A stretch of DNA of 64,000 nt, taken from the NCBI GenBank assembly GCA_013365365.1, contig JABVXU010000019.1, positions 310,001-374,000 on the forward strand. The letters run 5' to 3'. The position numbers and the translations under genes are program-made. Positions 53,304-64,000 of this stretch are shown here, one piece after another (within the stretch, counting starts at the first letter, position 1; the number at the start of each line of letters is the position of its first letter). The stretch comes from Cruorifilaria tuberocauda. Taxonomy: Eukaryota; Nematoda; Chromadorea; Rhabditida; Onchocercidae. Below the pieces are notes generated by a model that made no database searches, was not told the DNA's origin, and worked only from the letters and a program-made list of their open reading frames with translations.

Positions 53304-56300
53304 CATAAAACCTAGACTACCTATACTTCATAATGTCCAATGAACGAATGCAAGCCGACATGCCATCGGAACAACCTCCTCTGGCCTAAAATGCGCCATT
53401 ACACACAACACCATGAAACGACCACGTCCCGCACTGACAACCCAGCAAGCACTGACAAACGCGCCGAGATACCATGTCTTCTCTGTACAGAGAGACAGAC
53501 AGACAGGCATACACAAGCTGACGGGAGCAAAGTTACGGAGAGTAGGCAGTACAGCATTAGAGAGAAGACAGATACAGAAGTCAAAATAATATGCACATGC
53601 AGAGTAGATAGATGTGCAAGAGACAACGACACTGCAGTTGACCAGAGTATACAAGAATATGAAAGTGAGTCGAGGAACGAATATATCAGAAATGAGAATG
53701 AGATGAGAGCAGGCACAGAGAGTAAGCAGTGCACAGCATCATTATCGATCTATTACCCAATCAAGGTGGCCTAAATTTCCTCCCTTTCCCCTGATTTGAC
53801 GGACCTCGTGAAATACTGCATCGCATGTTCTTGCACCTCGAAGCAGGTAGGGTTCACATCTACCTAGGTTACATGATCATGTGACATTGTGACGACGATC
53901 ATGACCACTTCTTCCTTAAAGATGATATCGTCGGTGAAGAAAATGAAGAGTAATGCTAGCGAACCTATAAAAGGAAGAAACCGGTATGCATGAATATTAA
54001 GTGTGAGGGAAACTTCACTTCACATATGCAGATGTCAGGCACACGCACATGCTTCATATACGCACACATGCGCACGTTTCATCCCCATAACGTTCCAACT
54101 ACAATTTTTCTCCTGGCGTAACAATTCATCAAGAAATCATTGTTGCAGTAACAAATGCTCTAGCTTCATATTATCCACCAAATAGCAAATAAAAAGCAGG
54201 ATGTTTGAATTGGTATCGATTCAACACACGTCAGAATAAAAGCCTAAAATAATACGTCTCAATAATACGGAGTAATGAGGAATGAAGAATTTGTGGGTTA
54301 CTTGCTGTCGTTTAATCTATAATTTTATTTCCAACCGGGATTATCCTATACAACTTGCCGGTCCTCCGGAGTCGTCACTAGTGACAGCTCAAAAATATGA
54401 GAAGCAAATAGGGAGACGTATGAGAGACGTATGTTATGCTTGTCAAGTATTCTTACCTAAACATTAAACAAAAGCGGAAAACAAAGCACGATGGAGCTGA
54501 CACTACCTCAGAGCTTAACCTCAGAGAATGAAATGTTGGGCAGATGGTAAACAACTCACTGACCTCAGTGAAAACATTCCCGCTTCAAAACCATCATCTT
54601 ATTGTGCCTGCTACTTCCTAACTTTTCCTATAATAATAAAGATCTATCAAATTTAAAAAAAAATTTAAATAGGATCATAATTCGACTGTCTTAAAATTGC
54701 AGTGCTACGAATTTGTTAGTCATAGTTAGCATTTCGAAATCCTGAAGAACAAGTACCAATTTAGATTGCAAATTGCAGTGAATAGACTAGAACTGATCCA
54801 TTGGAATTTTTTTTTAATTAGAGATGAGAATTCATCATAGTGAAAGTTAAAGAAAAGTATTGAAACTTTATGTAAGATTCCAAAAAGGCACATCGTGTAC
54901 GAAGCTCTTCACATTAAAAGAGTGGGAACATTTGGCTCGAATAAAAATCGACAAATCAAATAAGAAATCATTTGATCATTCAATATTTTTTTTAATATAC
55001 AGCAATATTAGAAAATGATATTCTTGAAGAAGCGAGATGCTTAATGCAGCCCGAGATTAGCGTAAAAAAATAGTCTTCATCGTTGCTATAATCATTCAAT
55101 ATCTTTTTCCAAACTGCAAAACTTTCACTAAACTGGACAAAAGAAATTTTCTTTCAAACGTAAACAACACACTGATAAACAGATGGGAGAAAGAGTTGAA
55201 ATCTGGGAAAAAGTCTTTAGCAATGGAAATAAAAACGAAAACTAGGCACGAACAGAAATCTCTGCCTAAACAACAGGTGGGACGATGGTTTCATACTAAC
55301 CGCACCAATGAAATCTGACTTCCATCCTCCCAGGGCTGTGTATCGGTTTGTTTAGTCAGAGTAGCGGTGAAAAACCGCACCCGCGAGGAAAGCTTGACCC
55401 CAATATTGATTCGGTATAAACACTTGACCGCAATAATTTGGATTTCGAACAGTCTGTAGAATTTTCTCTCGGAAAAGGAAGATCAGCGTCATAGCATGAA
55501 TTGGTAATGTAAATTCAAAATTACAATCAAATTATTCAAATTCTGTTTATTTCCCTTGTTCCTAAGGAAAGTCTTTAACAGATTTTTCTTTACAGATTAG
55601 GAAATTAAAAAGCTGATATCCTTTCTCTCTGTACTCGCTCTTTTGTTATTGCCATGAGGATTAATCTACTTGACCCTTATGCGAACAATAACATTTGCCA
55701 AGTGCTTGCTTTCCGCTTTTTCTGGCGATTAAGATGATTGGTTCCGATACGAAGAAATACTTTAAAAATTGAAGTACCCTACAGAAGATTTAGACAAAAT
55801 CATTATCTTTGATCTTATCGAAAAGTCCCATAAGTCTTGGCGCTGTTATGGCAATTTGATTTCAATAATTTAACCTTTATGAATCAACAGCATCCACAAC
55901 TCACCCAATGTTAGCAAAAATGGCAAGCAATTCAGATTCCTTCTTGGATTTTCTGGTAGGACATAAGTCATAGCTTAGGACACATGCAGTTTTGGTATGC
56001 ATTTGAATTTGATGTATAATTTGGTCGAAGTGAAATAAATTTTTGTAATACTGTTCGATATTTGTTGGGAAATTTGGAAATCGTGTCTGAATCGAGCTCC
56101 AAAGTTCGATTCATCTAAATTCCTTAATTTCAGGAAAAGTTTCGAAAAGAGATGAATTTTAAAAGCAAGTGAATTCAAATTTAAAAGAGTCAGGATCGAT
56201 TTCCATTTTAAATAATACTTTCTGCAGTCTGAACTAATAGCTTACAGAGACAAATTTTTGGACCACTTGTTTTTTTTGAAGGACTTGCTTGTTAGAATTT

Positions 56301-57614
56301 GGATCGATTTTATGTGAAGCGCCAAACAAAATGCTTTCATTTTTAGTAAAACTTTCCTTTGTAAAGAAGCATTTTCAGTTATTTATTTATCTACCTATTT
56401 TTCTGATAATTCGATAACATTCATGATAAGTGATAAAAACATCATAATTGGAAAATGGTGGTGATAACAGTTTGGATTTTATCTTAATGATAAACAAAAC
56501 TTGTGTTACTTTTTAGGATGACTAGATTTTTCTGCATCCCTACTATGTATAATCCTTTAGTCTTTCTTAAATAGTTTTAGCAAAGATCATCATCTTTGAG
56601 CAGCATCTTTTTTGGGAAGAATATTTAAAATATATTCGCCACTTGCATTTCTGAATTTGCCATGAACTACATCGGTTTTTGCATAACTGCATATCTTCTA
56701 ATCCGTCATATGACTAATAATGCATGCATAATGCATAATTCCTAAACAAGCGCTGCTTATTCGAAATATCAGTGATATAATGTAATTACATCTCGAATAA
56801 AATTTGGCCGAAAAAAAGGAAAGTGACCCATAAACTTGATTCAGTCGTTGATTACGCTGTTGATAATGGTTTTTTCTCATGAAGTATCTCTAACAACGTG
56901 CTTATTTAAATCATTTAAAAGTTCCAAAAAAGAAAAAATTCATTTTTTCTATTTTTTCTTTTTTAAAATTTATTCTTTTAAAAATGTGCGAAATTTTGAA
57001 TATGTTTGTAGCAAAAATTTCCTGATTTCAAATGCGACAATTTAACAGCAAATACAACGAAATATTTTTTCAAGTTAGGTAATTTTCACTTAATTGGATC
57101 CTTGCATTTATGTAGGAGATTATTTTCAAGGTAAAGGCAAGGAAGTAAATAAAGTAAATGAAACTCATTAGCATAATTTTTAACTTAACTTTACCTATTA
57201 ATTCTTTTACCACTTTAAGGAAAACAGAATGAAAAGAGAATACTTAACAGTCTGAATAGATATTTTCTTGAAATCATAAAGGTGATTATATTTTCCGGGA
57301 AATTGATCATAGCTTTAACCGATTCACCTTCGAATACATTTATCTCATTATCATATACCTATGAAAAATACTTTGAAAGCTTTGTCAAAGAATGAAATAT
57401 AATGAGAGAAAATCAGATTAAACATTTTGGCTTCTTTTTTCAATCTTTCAGATGAACTCTATGTTTCTCTTCGATTTCTCGGAAAAATTCGAAATAGAAG
57501 TTGAAATAAAACTGTATTCAATTAATCCGAGCTCACATTAGTATGACAAGTTTCAGATTTTACTTTCGAATTAATTTAATAGTCCTGAAAGTTCCCATGT
57601 GAGGCATCACAGCG

Positions 57615-57635
57615 CTCATTTGTTGCGCAAATGAG
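57615..57635. other. Perfect inverted repeat CTCATTTG / CAAATGAG
   Basis: CTCATTTG, five bases, then CAAATGAG: an 8-bp perfect stem in an otherwise AT-rich gene-poor interval. The right arm contains an ATG (57631) that opens a ten-codon frame ending at a strong GTGAGT donor at 57661. Confidence 0.5.
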
Positions 57636-59740
57636 TCGAATACGTACACCACTTGGGACAGTGAGTGAATTTCAAATTTTTAACCATCCAGGAAAAGTTG
57701 TGAAAACTTTTTCAAATTTATCTATTACATTTTTAATAAAATATTGCCAAATAGGCTTAGAATTAAAGTCATTTTACTTTTTCTAAAATTCATTAATCAC
57801 TAACAAGTTCACTCTCTGAATTTTTTCCCCATATTATATCTTGCGGCATTTTTTAATTATAATTGACAATGAATAGTGTGAAGTACTTATTTTAAATTGG
57901 TTTTGATACAATAATACGTTTAGAAATCAGAAAGCTTAGACTGCCTATCTAATGGTAATCATTAGTGAATCGTCCTTCTTCCATCCTTTTTGCATTCCTT
58001 CACGGTTGAAAATATGAATTCGAATTGATCGGTTGTAAAGTAGATGTTTTACATCATCGTATTAGCTAATGGAAGCTCAGATGAAATCATGAATATCTTC
58101 TCAATCTTCAATCACTTTTTTATTCGAAATTGATGAAATATCAAAAACGAGATATTGACTTGTTGATAAGCATCATGAACTTCATATGAAGGAAGCATTT
58201 TAAGGACAATTACGAAAGTTTGAATCTTTTTCGACGATTTGTTTTGCTTCCAATTAAGTTAACTTTCTGATTAGATCGCCACTCTCTTTCATTTCTGGTA
58301 AAAACAAAGGTTTGAAAGAAGTAATGGAATTAGACAGAAATTGGCAATTGGTGGAATTGATCAATTCTTGAAAAAATGACAAACTGAATAAGATTAAGAA
58401 TTATAAATATATAATAGGAATACGAATACGAAACTGAATGGGAATTATGAAAGTGGAATTGATATACTGAACGATAATTGCTAATTAAATAGGAAGCTTC
58501 GATTTATCAATGAACTGATAATTTATTTCCAACTACAGCATACTTTCCTCCACGTAAACAAGATGTCTGTGACGTTCTTTGCAATGACGCAATCTAAATA
58601 ATACCAAAGACATATGTGTAGCCCTTAGAGGAAAGGATAAATAACTTTCTTAACTGATGAATGCAGTCTTAAAAATTCATCAACAGCTGAGTGAGAAATT
58701 GGGAATATCGGGAATAATTTTGTCCTCGGCCATCTTGTCCGGAATAATGGCCAACATTAAGTTTATCCCAATAATGAACTACAAGACATTGCCGCTCTAA
58801 TCACTTCCCAATAATATCAGATTCCTTTCAAATAATCATTTTCTGTTTGAAAACATACATTTTTTCTTCTACATTATTGCTTTTCCGCCCAGAAATGCCA
58901 AAAGGTTTTTGTAATCTCATTAAAAAAATATTTCGTTGAAATTATAAAAATTCAAAACTGGGACGTATATATCAAAATTTATTGCTCAAAAATTCAAAAT
59001 TCAGGTCCGATAGAAATTTCTAATTTATATATTTTTAACTTATGTAACTGTAACTTATTTTGATTGATTATCTTTCAGTTTATTTTTTTTTTGTTTTTCT
59101 TTCTTTTAAATTTTAAAAGAAAATTTTTTCCTCTATAATATTTGACTAGCCTAACTTTTGTCTTGAAGTTTGTTTTTGATTAACTAAGACTTACACTCTT
59201 CTTCATTCCGCTATCGAAATAATTCTATTTCGTGTTGAATTTTTCTCTTAACAGATAAAGTAAATTATATCATTTCTTTATAATTTTTCGCTATGAGTAA
59301 AGCAAGAAGAAAAATCTAACTAATATTAGTAGTCCTATTTTGATCTTCCAATATTAATAAGTTAAAAATTCTCATCTTAATTAATAAAATATCTAAATAA
59401 GCAATAATAACTTACAAGATAAAACTATGAAATGAGTAATTGTTCGAAAGCTCGAAATTGATTTGAAAAAGTTAGTGTTGTTAATGACTAATTTATTGAA
59501 AAAAAAAATTAAATGTTAATTGAAATGTTTCGAAAAGATTATAATAGAGAAACGAGGAAATAGAAAGAGGAAGGAAGAGATGAGTGTTATTATTGGCCAA
59601 TTACTTTTATGGACAAACATTTCATACATTTTACAACTGTTAGGACAATATCTGTAACAATTAGTAGTATTACTCTTGCATTACTTCTCTTTTCTTTCTG
59701 TATTACTTGAAATAATCTATAACTTTATATTAATTTGTTA

Positions 59741-59761
59741 CAGTAAAAAACCATAATTTTT
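59741..59761 (+). promoter_or_regulatory. Acceptor 18 bases upstream of the right-end gene ATG
   Basis: TTTGTTACAG ends at 59743, leaving an 18-base leader before the ATG at 59762. This is a good trans-splice or 5' UTR acceptor and supports the chosen start. Confidence 0.45.
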
Positions 59762-62700
59762 ATGGGCTATACTTATTTATTCATTAATTGTGTCGTATTG
59801 TTTCGATTAGCTTCGTATTCCAACACAGTGGTTCACCATTCATCAGATAATCATTTCAAATGGTTATCACCATTCGATGATCGAAATAGGTTAACAATAT
59901 TATGTACTGAGGATAACCGACAAATAATTATGCATCGTTCTGGAGTATCATTGGTATGTATTTTATCAACTAATTGATAAATTATAATAAATTACTCAGT
60001 GTCTAAAGCAAAAAAAAAAGTTGAGAAGAATAGAATTATAGAAAAATGATAAAGTTTTGAAATTGCTAAAAGTTATTAATATCATAGCTAATTAACAAGA
60101 GGGATAAAATTTTCGTTAAATCAGTAATCTTTTCAGTCGTTTCATCTATACAGCAATATTTTGTATACTATTAGTTAAATTAATAATATATCTAAAAGTC
60201 TTTAAATCCATTTCAAATATCATTTTCTTCGAAAAGATTTTTTCAAAAGATTATAGTTTAAAATAATTTTTTTTGAATTATGCAGTTTTTGCAGCTTTAC
60301 CGTTTATTTCGGCACAATGCATTATGTTGGCCTGAAATTGAACGATACGTACCATCACGTTATATTGCTTTAGTTTGGTTTATGCAAGCGCTACAATATT
60401 GTGAAGTGAATCATGTTTTAAAATGGCAGAAATCTAGAATTCACTATGTTCAAACATTTCAAATATTAATTACACGAGCTGCCTTTGCTCTGGTACATAC
60501 ATTATTGATTGATTAACTGAAAATTTAGATGAAAAAAGTTAGAAAGCAATTATGAATAAGAAAGAAAAGAAAACAATGAAAAACTGCTATGAAACTGTTA
60601 TGGACTATTATGAAAACTGTTATGAAAAGCAATCAAAAACTTGAACAATATTAAGTTAGTATATATAGTTAAATCAATTTCAAATAAAAATTTCTTCATA
60701 GAACGAAAGTTTTTTAAAAAAATTGAAATTATTTTTTTTGCAAGAAATTTTACTTATTCTCAAAGAAAATTCTGACGTATTTATCAATTTTGAGCAGTTT
60801 TTCAAAGTGGAATTTTCTCAAGATGAGAATATTTTACAACCAAATAGTTAATTTAAAATTCATCATCCTTTCTTCTTCAGGTATGTCAGCATACTAATGA
60901 TATAAGCCTTTACGGGCTAATAAAATACGCAGATTTGTTTAGAATGCTTTTCGAGGATAATAATACAGATCGCAGGTAACAATTGAGCTTAAAAATCATC
61001 AATCATCAATTAAATTTAATGAATAACTGGTGGCAGGAGTAATCGTGTATTTGCAAAGTTATGCTTATTACTTGATATCATTTATAATTTATCTGGATAT
61101 ATAATTTATTTGGAAGCAATTGTAATGATTATTATATCTTTTCTATTTCTGTAATCTGATTATCTTTCTCATTATTACCAATATGTCTTTCCTAGTTAAC
61201 ATTCATTATATTTTTTTTATTGCTGTTTCATATAATCTTATGGAACTTGATAATGACAATCATTGATGATAAATGATAAGAAAGATTTCAACTAAAGGTT
61301 CAACTATTTAAAGCATCATTTGTCAACAAATACAAAATACAAGTAAAGATTTATTTCGACGTTGCCTTGTGAATAAACCAGATGATAAACGGATTCTTCT
61401 TGATAAGGTATTTATTTCAATTTCTTCATAATTTCATTTCTAATTGATATTTAGCAATAACATAATTTTAATCTCTTCATTTACGCCAAAGTAAAGGTTA
61501 TTTGGCTCAAAACTGAATGAAGCTAAATTTGAAGAAATTTCAGATATGTTCTGGAAATTCAATGATACGACTGATTAGAATGAATACATTTTTCCAACGT
61601 TTTGCGAGAAGTTGCCACACTTTGCACGATTTTTCCATAAATATACAACCAAATTATTCATCATTTGGTGAAGCGCTTTCCAATGATAAACATTTTGTGA
61701 ATTTATTGAGGTTAAGATTATAAATTTTCTCATCTTTAATGAAATTAATTAAATAAAAAGTAAGTAATCGAATTGGTCCAATATGCTTAGATATCAGTAT
61801 GAAGTATTCACAAAAAAATCATATATTTAATATCAACTTTATATTATGCGTATTTTTCCAGCAATTATATCATATCAACAATTAATAGTGACAGTCGATT
61901 GTTGGATATTGTTGTGAAGACGCGCTTCCATCTTCAACTTTTCAGCATTACCGCTGTTAAATTACGTCATCAACTTGACGCAATTAGCATGTTAGCATTA
62001 CTTTTCAGCATTACCGCTGAAAGCATTAGCTTTTAAGTAATTAGAAATTATTTACTCGTCAACTTCAACATTTTTCAAAAATAATTCAGAAGCTAATAAT
62101 TCTTTACTTTTTCTTTTAAAATTTCATCTTTTGTTCAAAAAATTTTTACCTTTGATTTCATTATTACTCACTGCATAAAATAATATCTATACAGAAAAGA
62201 AAGATGCAAAAAATATGAGAAAACAATTATTATTGATTATTGTATAAAAAATTTAGTAAGAAATTGTTCTTTGAAGTTGAAGATTCTAGAAATTTGAACT
62301 TATCTTCGATAATTAAAAATCATTTATTTTTTTTAAAGGTTTAGAAATTGATAAAATTATTCAATTAGATGTGCTAAACAGCGAGAAAAGCAGCAATTAA
62401 TTTTGGATAACTATGAAGATGACGATAACAACAATATCAGTAGCAGTAGGAATAATTTTGTTTATGATAATGACGAGAATGATAATGATAAATTCAATCA
62501 TTGTTCGTATGAAATTATTCATTCACACACGAATTTGTTCATTCATACACGAGCAGGTACAGAAATTAGGTAATCATTTATCGATATTTAAAATAAATTG
62601 TAGTTGTTTTTTTTGAGCATATATTTTAATGTTAACAAAATATTAAAAGATGATAATATCAATTATATATAATCAATTATTGATGATACTGACCAATTAT

Positions 62701-64000
62701 TATAATAATATTGGTCGGTTGGTAAGAAATGATAAAACTATTCAAAAAAAAATTCTTTAATAATTTTAATTCTTCTAAAATAAAATTACCTGACTGTTAT
62801 ATCGATATATAACAAATGTTAATTAATCTATTACTAATCAGCTAATGTTAACAAACATATTTAAATGATCATTTTAAAAAATGACATGAATTTTAAATCT
62901 GAAATTGAAATGTTTATTACAGAAATATAGCTTGGTTTGCTGAAATCGGTCTTTACATCGAAACATTTCTTTCATTATTGGTACTAATTGTTACTTTAAC
63001 TCTATTATTGTTACTGTGGAAAACACATAAACATTTATCAACAGCAATGCTGCTATTCACATTTAATATTGTTTTTTCAAATTCCTTATTTATCATATCG
63101 TTTATTTTTTTACTTTCACAAGCTATCGGAGATAATTCATATCGAGCACTGGATTATGCGGTATTGTCTTTTTCTCAATTATTTTTGGAAAAAATGTAAA
63201 AAATAATAGATAATTTCTTCAATCATCTGCGAGAAAAAACAATAATATTAGAGAGGACGATAAAAGATAGAAAGAAACTAAAAACGAATAAAAGGGAAAT
63301 AATGTGAATGGTTTCAACATTATTGTTATTTCAGTTATTTTTTAATTATTTTTTTTTCAATTAGATTAAACTATGAAATTTGTATTAAAAGAAGGCTTTA
63401 AATGATAGTTGTTTTTAAATTTCCGTTATTAAACATTTTATGTTTTAAAAAACTTTAGAGAAAACAAAATATATTCGATATGAATTTTGATCTTTCAAAT
63501 TAAAATTTTTATCAAAAAAGAATAGATAAATCTTATGTTTTTTCTTGATCATAAGAAATCATCCATTATCCATGAATTTTAGATGTTATGCAAAGATAGT
63601 ATATTTGCACTTCATGAAGTTAGATCAATCTTTGATGAATGCTTTCTGATTTTATTAAAATACTAGCAGAGAAAGTTCTTTTTCCTAAATACGAAAAGTT
63701 AGAAAAAATGAGGAAAAGTTATTGAAGTGAAATTGAAGAAGAAATAATTTCAGCCTAACTCAGAAATCCAGCATTAAAGTGATAGTGAATGAAGCTTCTC
63801 ATTATAGTTCGCTTTCTTTATTTGGTAATCAGGAAATTTTTTTTAGAATTTTAATGAGGCTCTTCCAGCGTCATTATTCATAACTGAAAGATTAAATGCA
63901 AATTTGTTTAAAACAAATAAATTTATTCAACAGATAATTCAAGAAACGTTTTATTCATTAGCACAAAATGGTTCCCTTCTCGGTCTTACTAATTTACTTG
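59762..64000 (+). CDS. Unrecognised secreted-then-multipass membrane protein, receptor-like (3' partial)
   Basis: Nine exons in consistent phase: 59762-59953, 60286-60492, 60881-60975, 61344-61407, 61544-61710, 61862-61990, 62369-62569, 62923-63160, 63847-beyond 64000. The N-terminus is signal-like (MGYTYLFINCVVLFRLASY). About 370 residues of mostly helical, presumably extracellular sequence follow, with scattered Cys and an Asp/Asn-rich stretch (DNYEDDDNNNISSS, ~62410-62470). Exon 8 encodes two hydrophobic segments separated by a short basic loop: LSLLVLIVTLTLLLLLW, KTHKHLS, then a second of ~23 residues (FNIVFSNSLFIISFIF). This pair resembles TM1-loop-TM2 of adhesion/secretin-type GPCRs, where a long ectodomain precedes TM1, but I see no clear GPS motif. 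Exon 9 starts NFNEALPASLFITERL. Function unknown. Exons 4 and 6 rest on phase more than on strong splice sites. Confidence 0.6.
61937..62019. repeat. 20-base direct repeat across an exon-intron boundary
   Basis: ACTTTTCAGCATTACCGCTG occurs at 61937-61956, inside exon 6 of the right-end gene, and again at 62000-62019, in the following intron. The offset is 63 bases, a multiple of three. This is a recent local duplication. Confidence 0.8.

Larger units (their letters stand above)
53148..59743. other. Gene-poor interval of ~6.6 kb
   Basis: The left part (to ~53900) is GC-richer and purine-rich with short GACA repeats (~53495-53510) and is probably eEF1A upstream sequence. Long frames there on both strands (53340-53774 plus; 53399-53734 and 53328-53654 minus) overlap each other and are likely compositional. 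From ~54500 rightward the sequence is AT-rich with no exon chain I can support. Minor items are a GCGGT/ACCGC hairpin at 55364-55378 and a palindrome at 57615-57635 next to a possible mini-exon. Some may be 5' sequence or introns of the right-end gene. Confidence 0.45.

Noticed and set aside
53340..53774. 144-codon plus frame and overlapping minus frames of 108-111 codons
   Set aside because: Both strands are open over the same purine-rich, GC-richer stretch with GACA repeats; composition explains it and no family features appear.

Overview
This is an AT-rich, intron-dense eukaryotic window from a nematode, most likely a filarial or other spirurid worm. The signs are short GT-AG introns of about 100-500 bp with TTTCAG-type acceptors, acceptor-like sites a few bases upstream of several start codons (as expected for spliced-leader trans-splicing), a decayed BEL/Pao retroelement, and a conserved animal gene set. 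The species cannot be named from sequence alone. Exon models were built by hand from reading frame, splice sites and intron phase, using remembered family features; no alignment was run.

Layout. (1) 1-11231, plus strand: the C-terminal ~1350 residues of a large ARFGEF3/BIG3-like protein, with its 5' end outside the window. (2) 11505-25800, minus strand: four co-directional conserved genes, in transcription order HADHA (mitochondrial trifunctional enzyme alpha), a HAPSTR1/C16orf72-like gene, NSA2 (60S ribosome biogenesis) and the BUD32/TP53RK kinase (KEOPS). (3) 27894-40663, plus strand: a 63-residue single-pass membrane protein, BBS9 (BBSome subunit), and a secreted BMPER/crossveinless-2-like protein with VWC and VWD domains. 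(4) About 41150-43430, plus strand: a broken, internally deleted BEL/Pao element with gag, zinc-knuckle, protease, DUF5641 and env-like remnants. (5) 43647-53147, minus strand, in transcription order: eEF1A, a poorly resolved and possibly frameshifted gene, an unrecognised 371-residue protein, and IMP3 (U3 snoRNP). (6) 53148-59761: about 6.6 kb with no convincing gene. (7) 59762-end, plus strand: the 5' part of an unrecognised secreted-then-membrane-spanning protein.

Functionally the window mixes housekeeping translation and ribosome genes (eEF1A, NSA2, IMP3, BUD32), mitochondrial fat oxidation (HADHA), stress signalling (HAPSTR1-like), ciliary and membrane trafficking (BBS9, ARFGEF3-like) and an extracellular BMP regulator. 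These are neighbours, not one pathway. I found no CRISPR array, tRNA, rRNA or clearly new multi-gene system. The most unusual items are the unknown membrane protein at the right end, GC-AG introns (one demanded by a highly conserved protein), the env-bearing BEL/Pao relic, and two unrecognised minus-strand genes.
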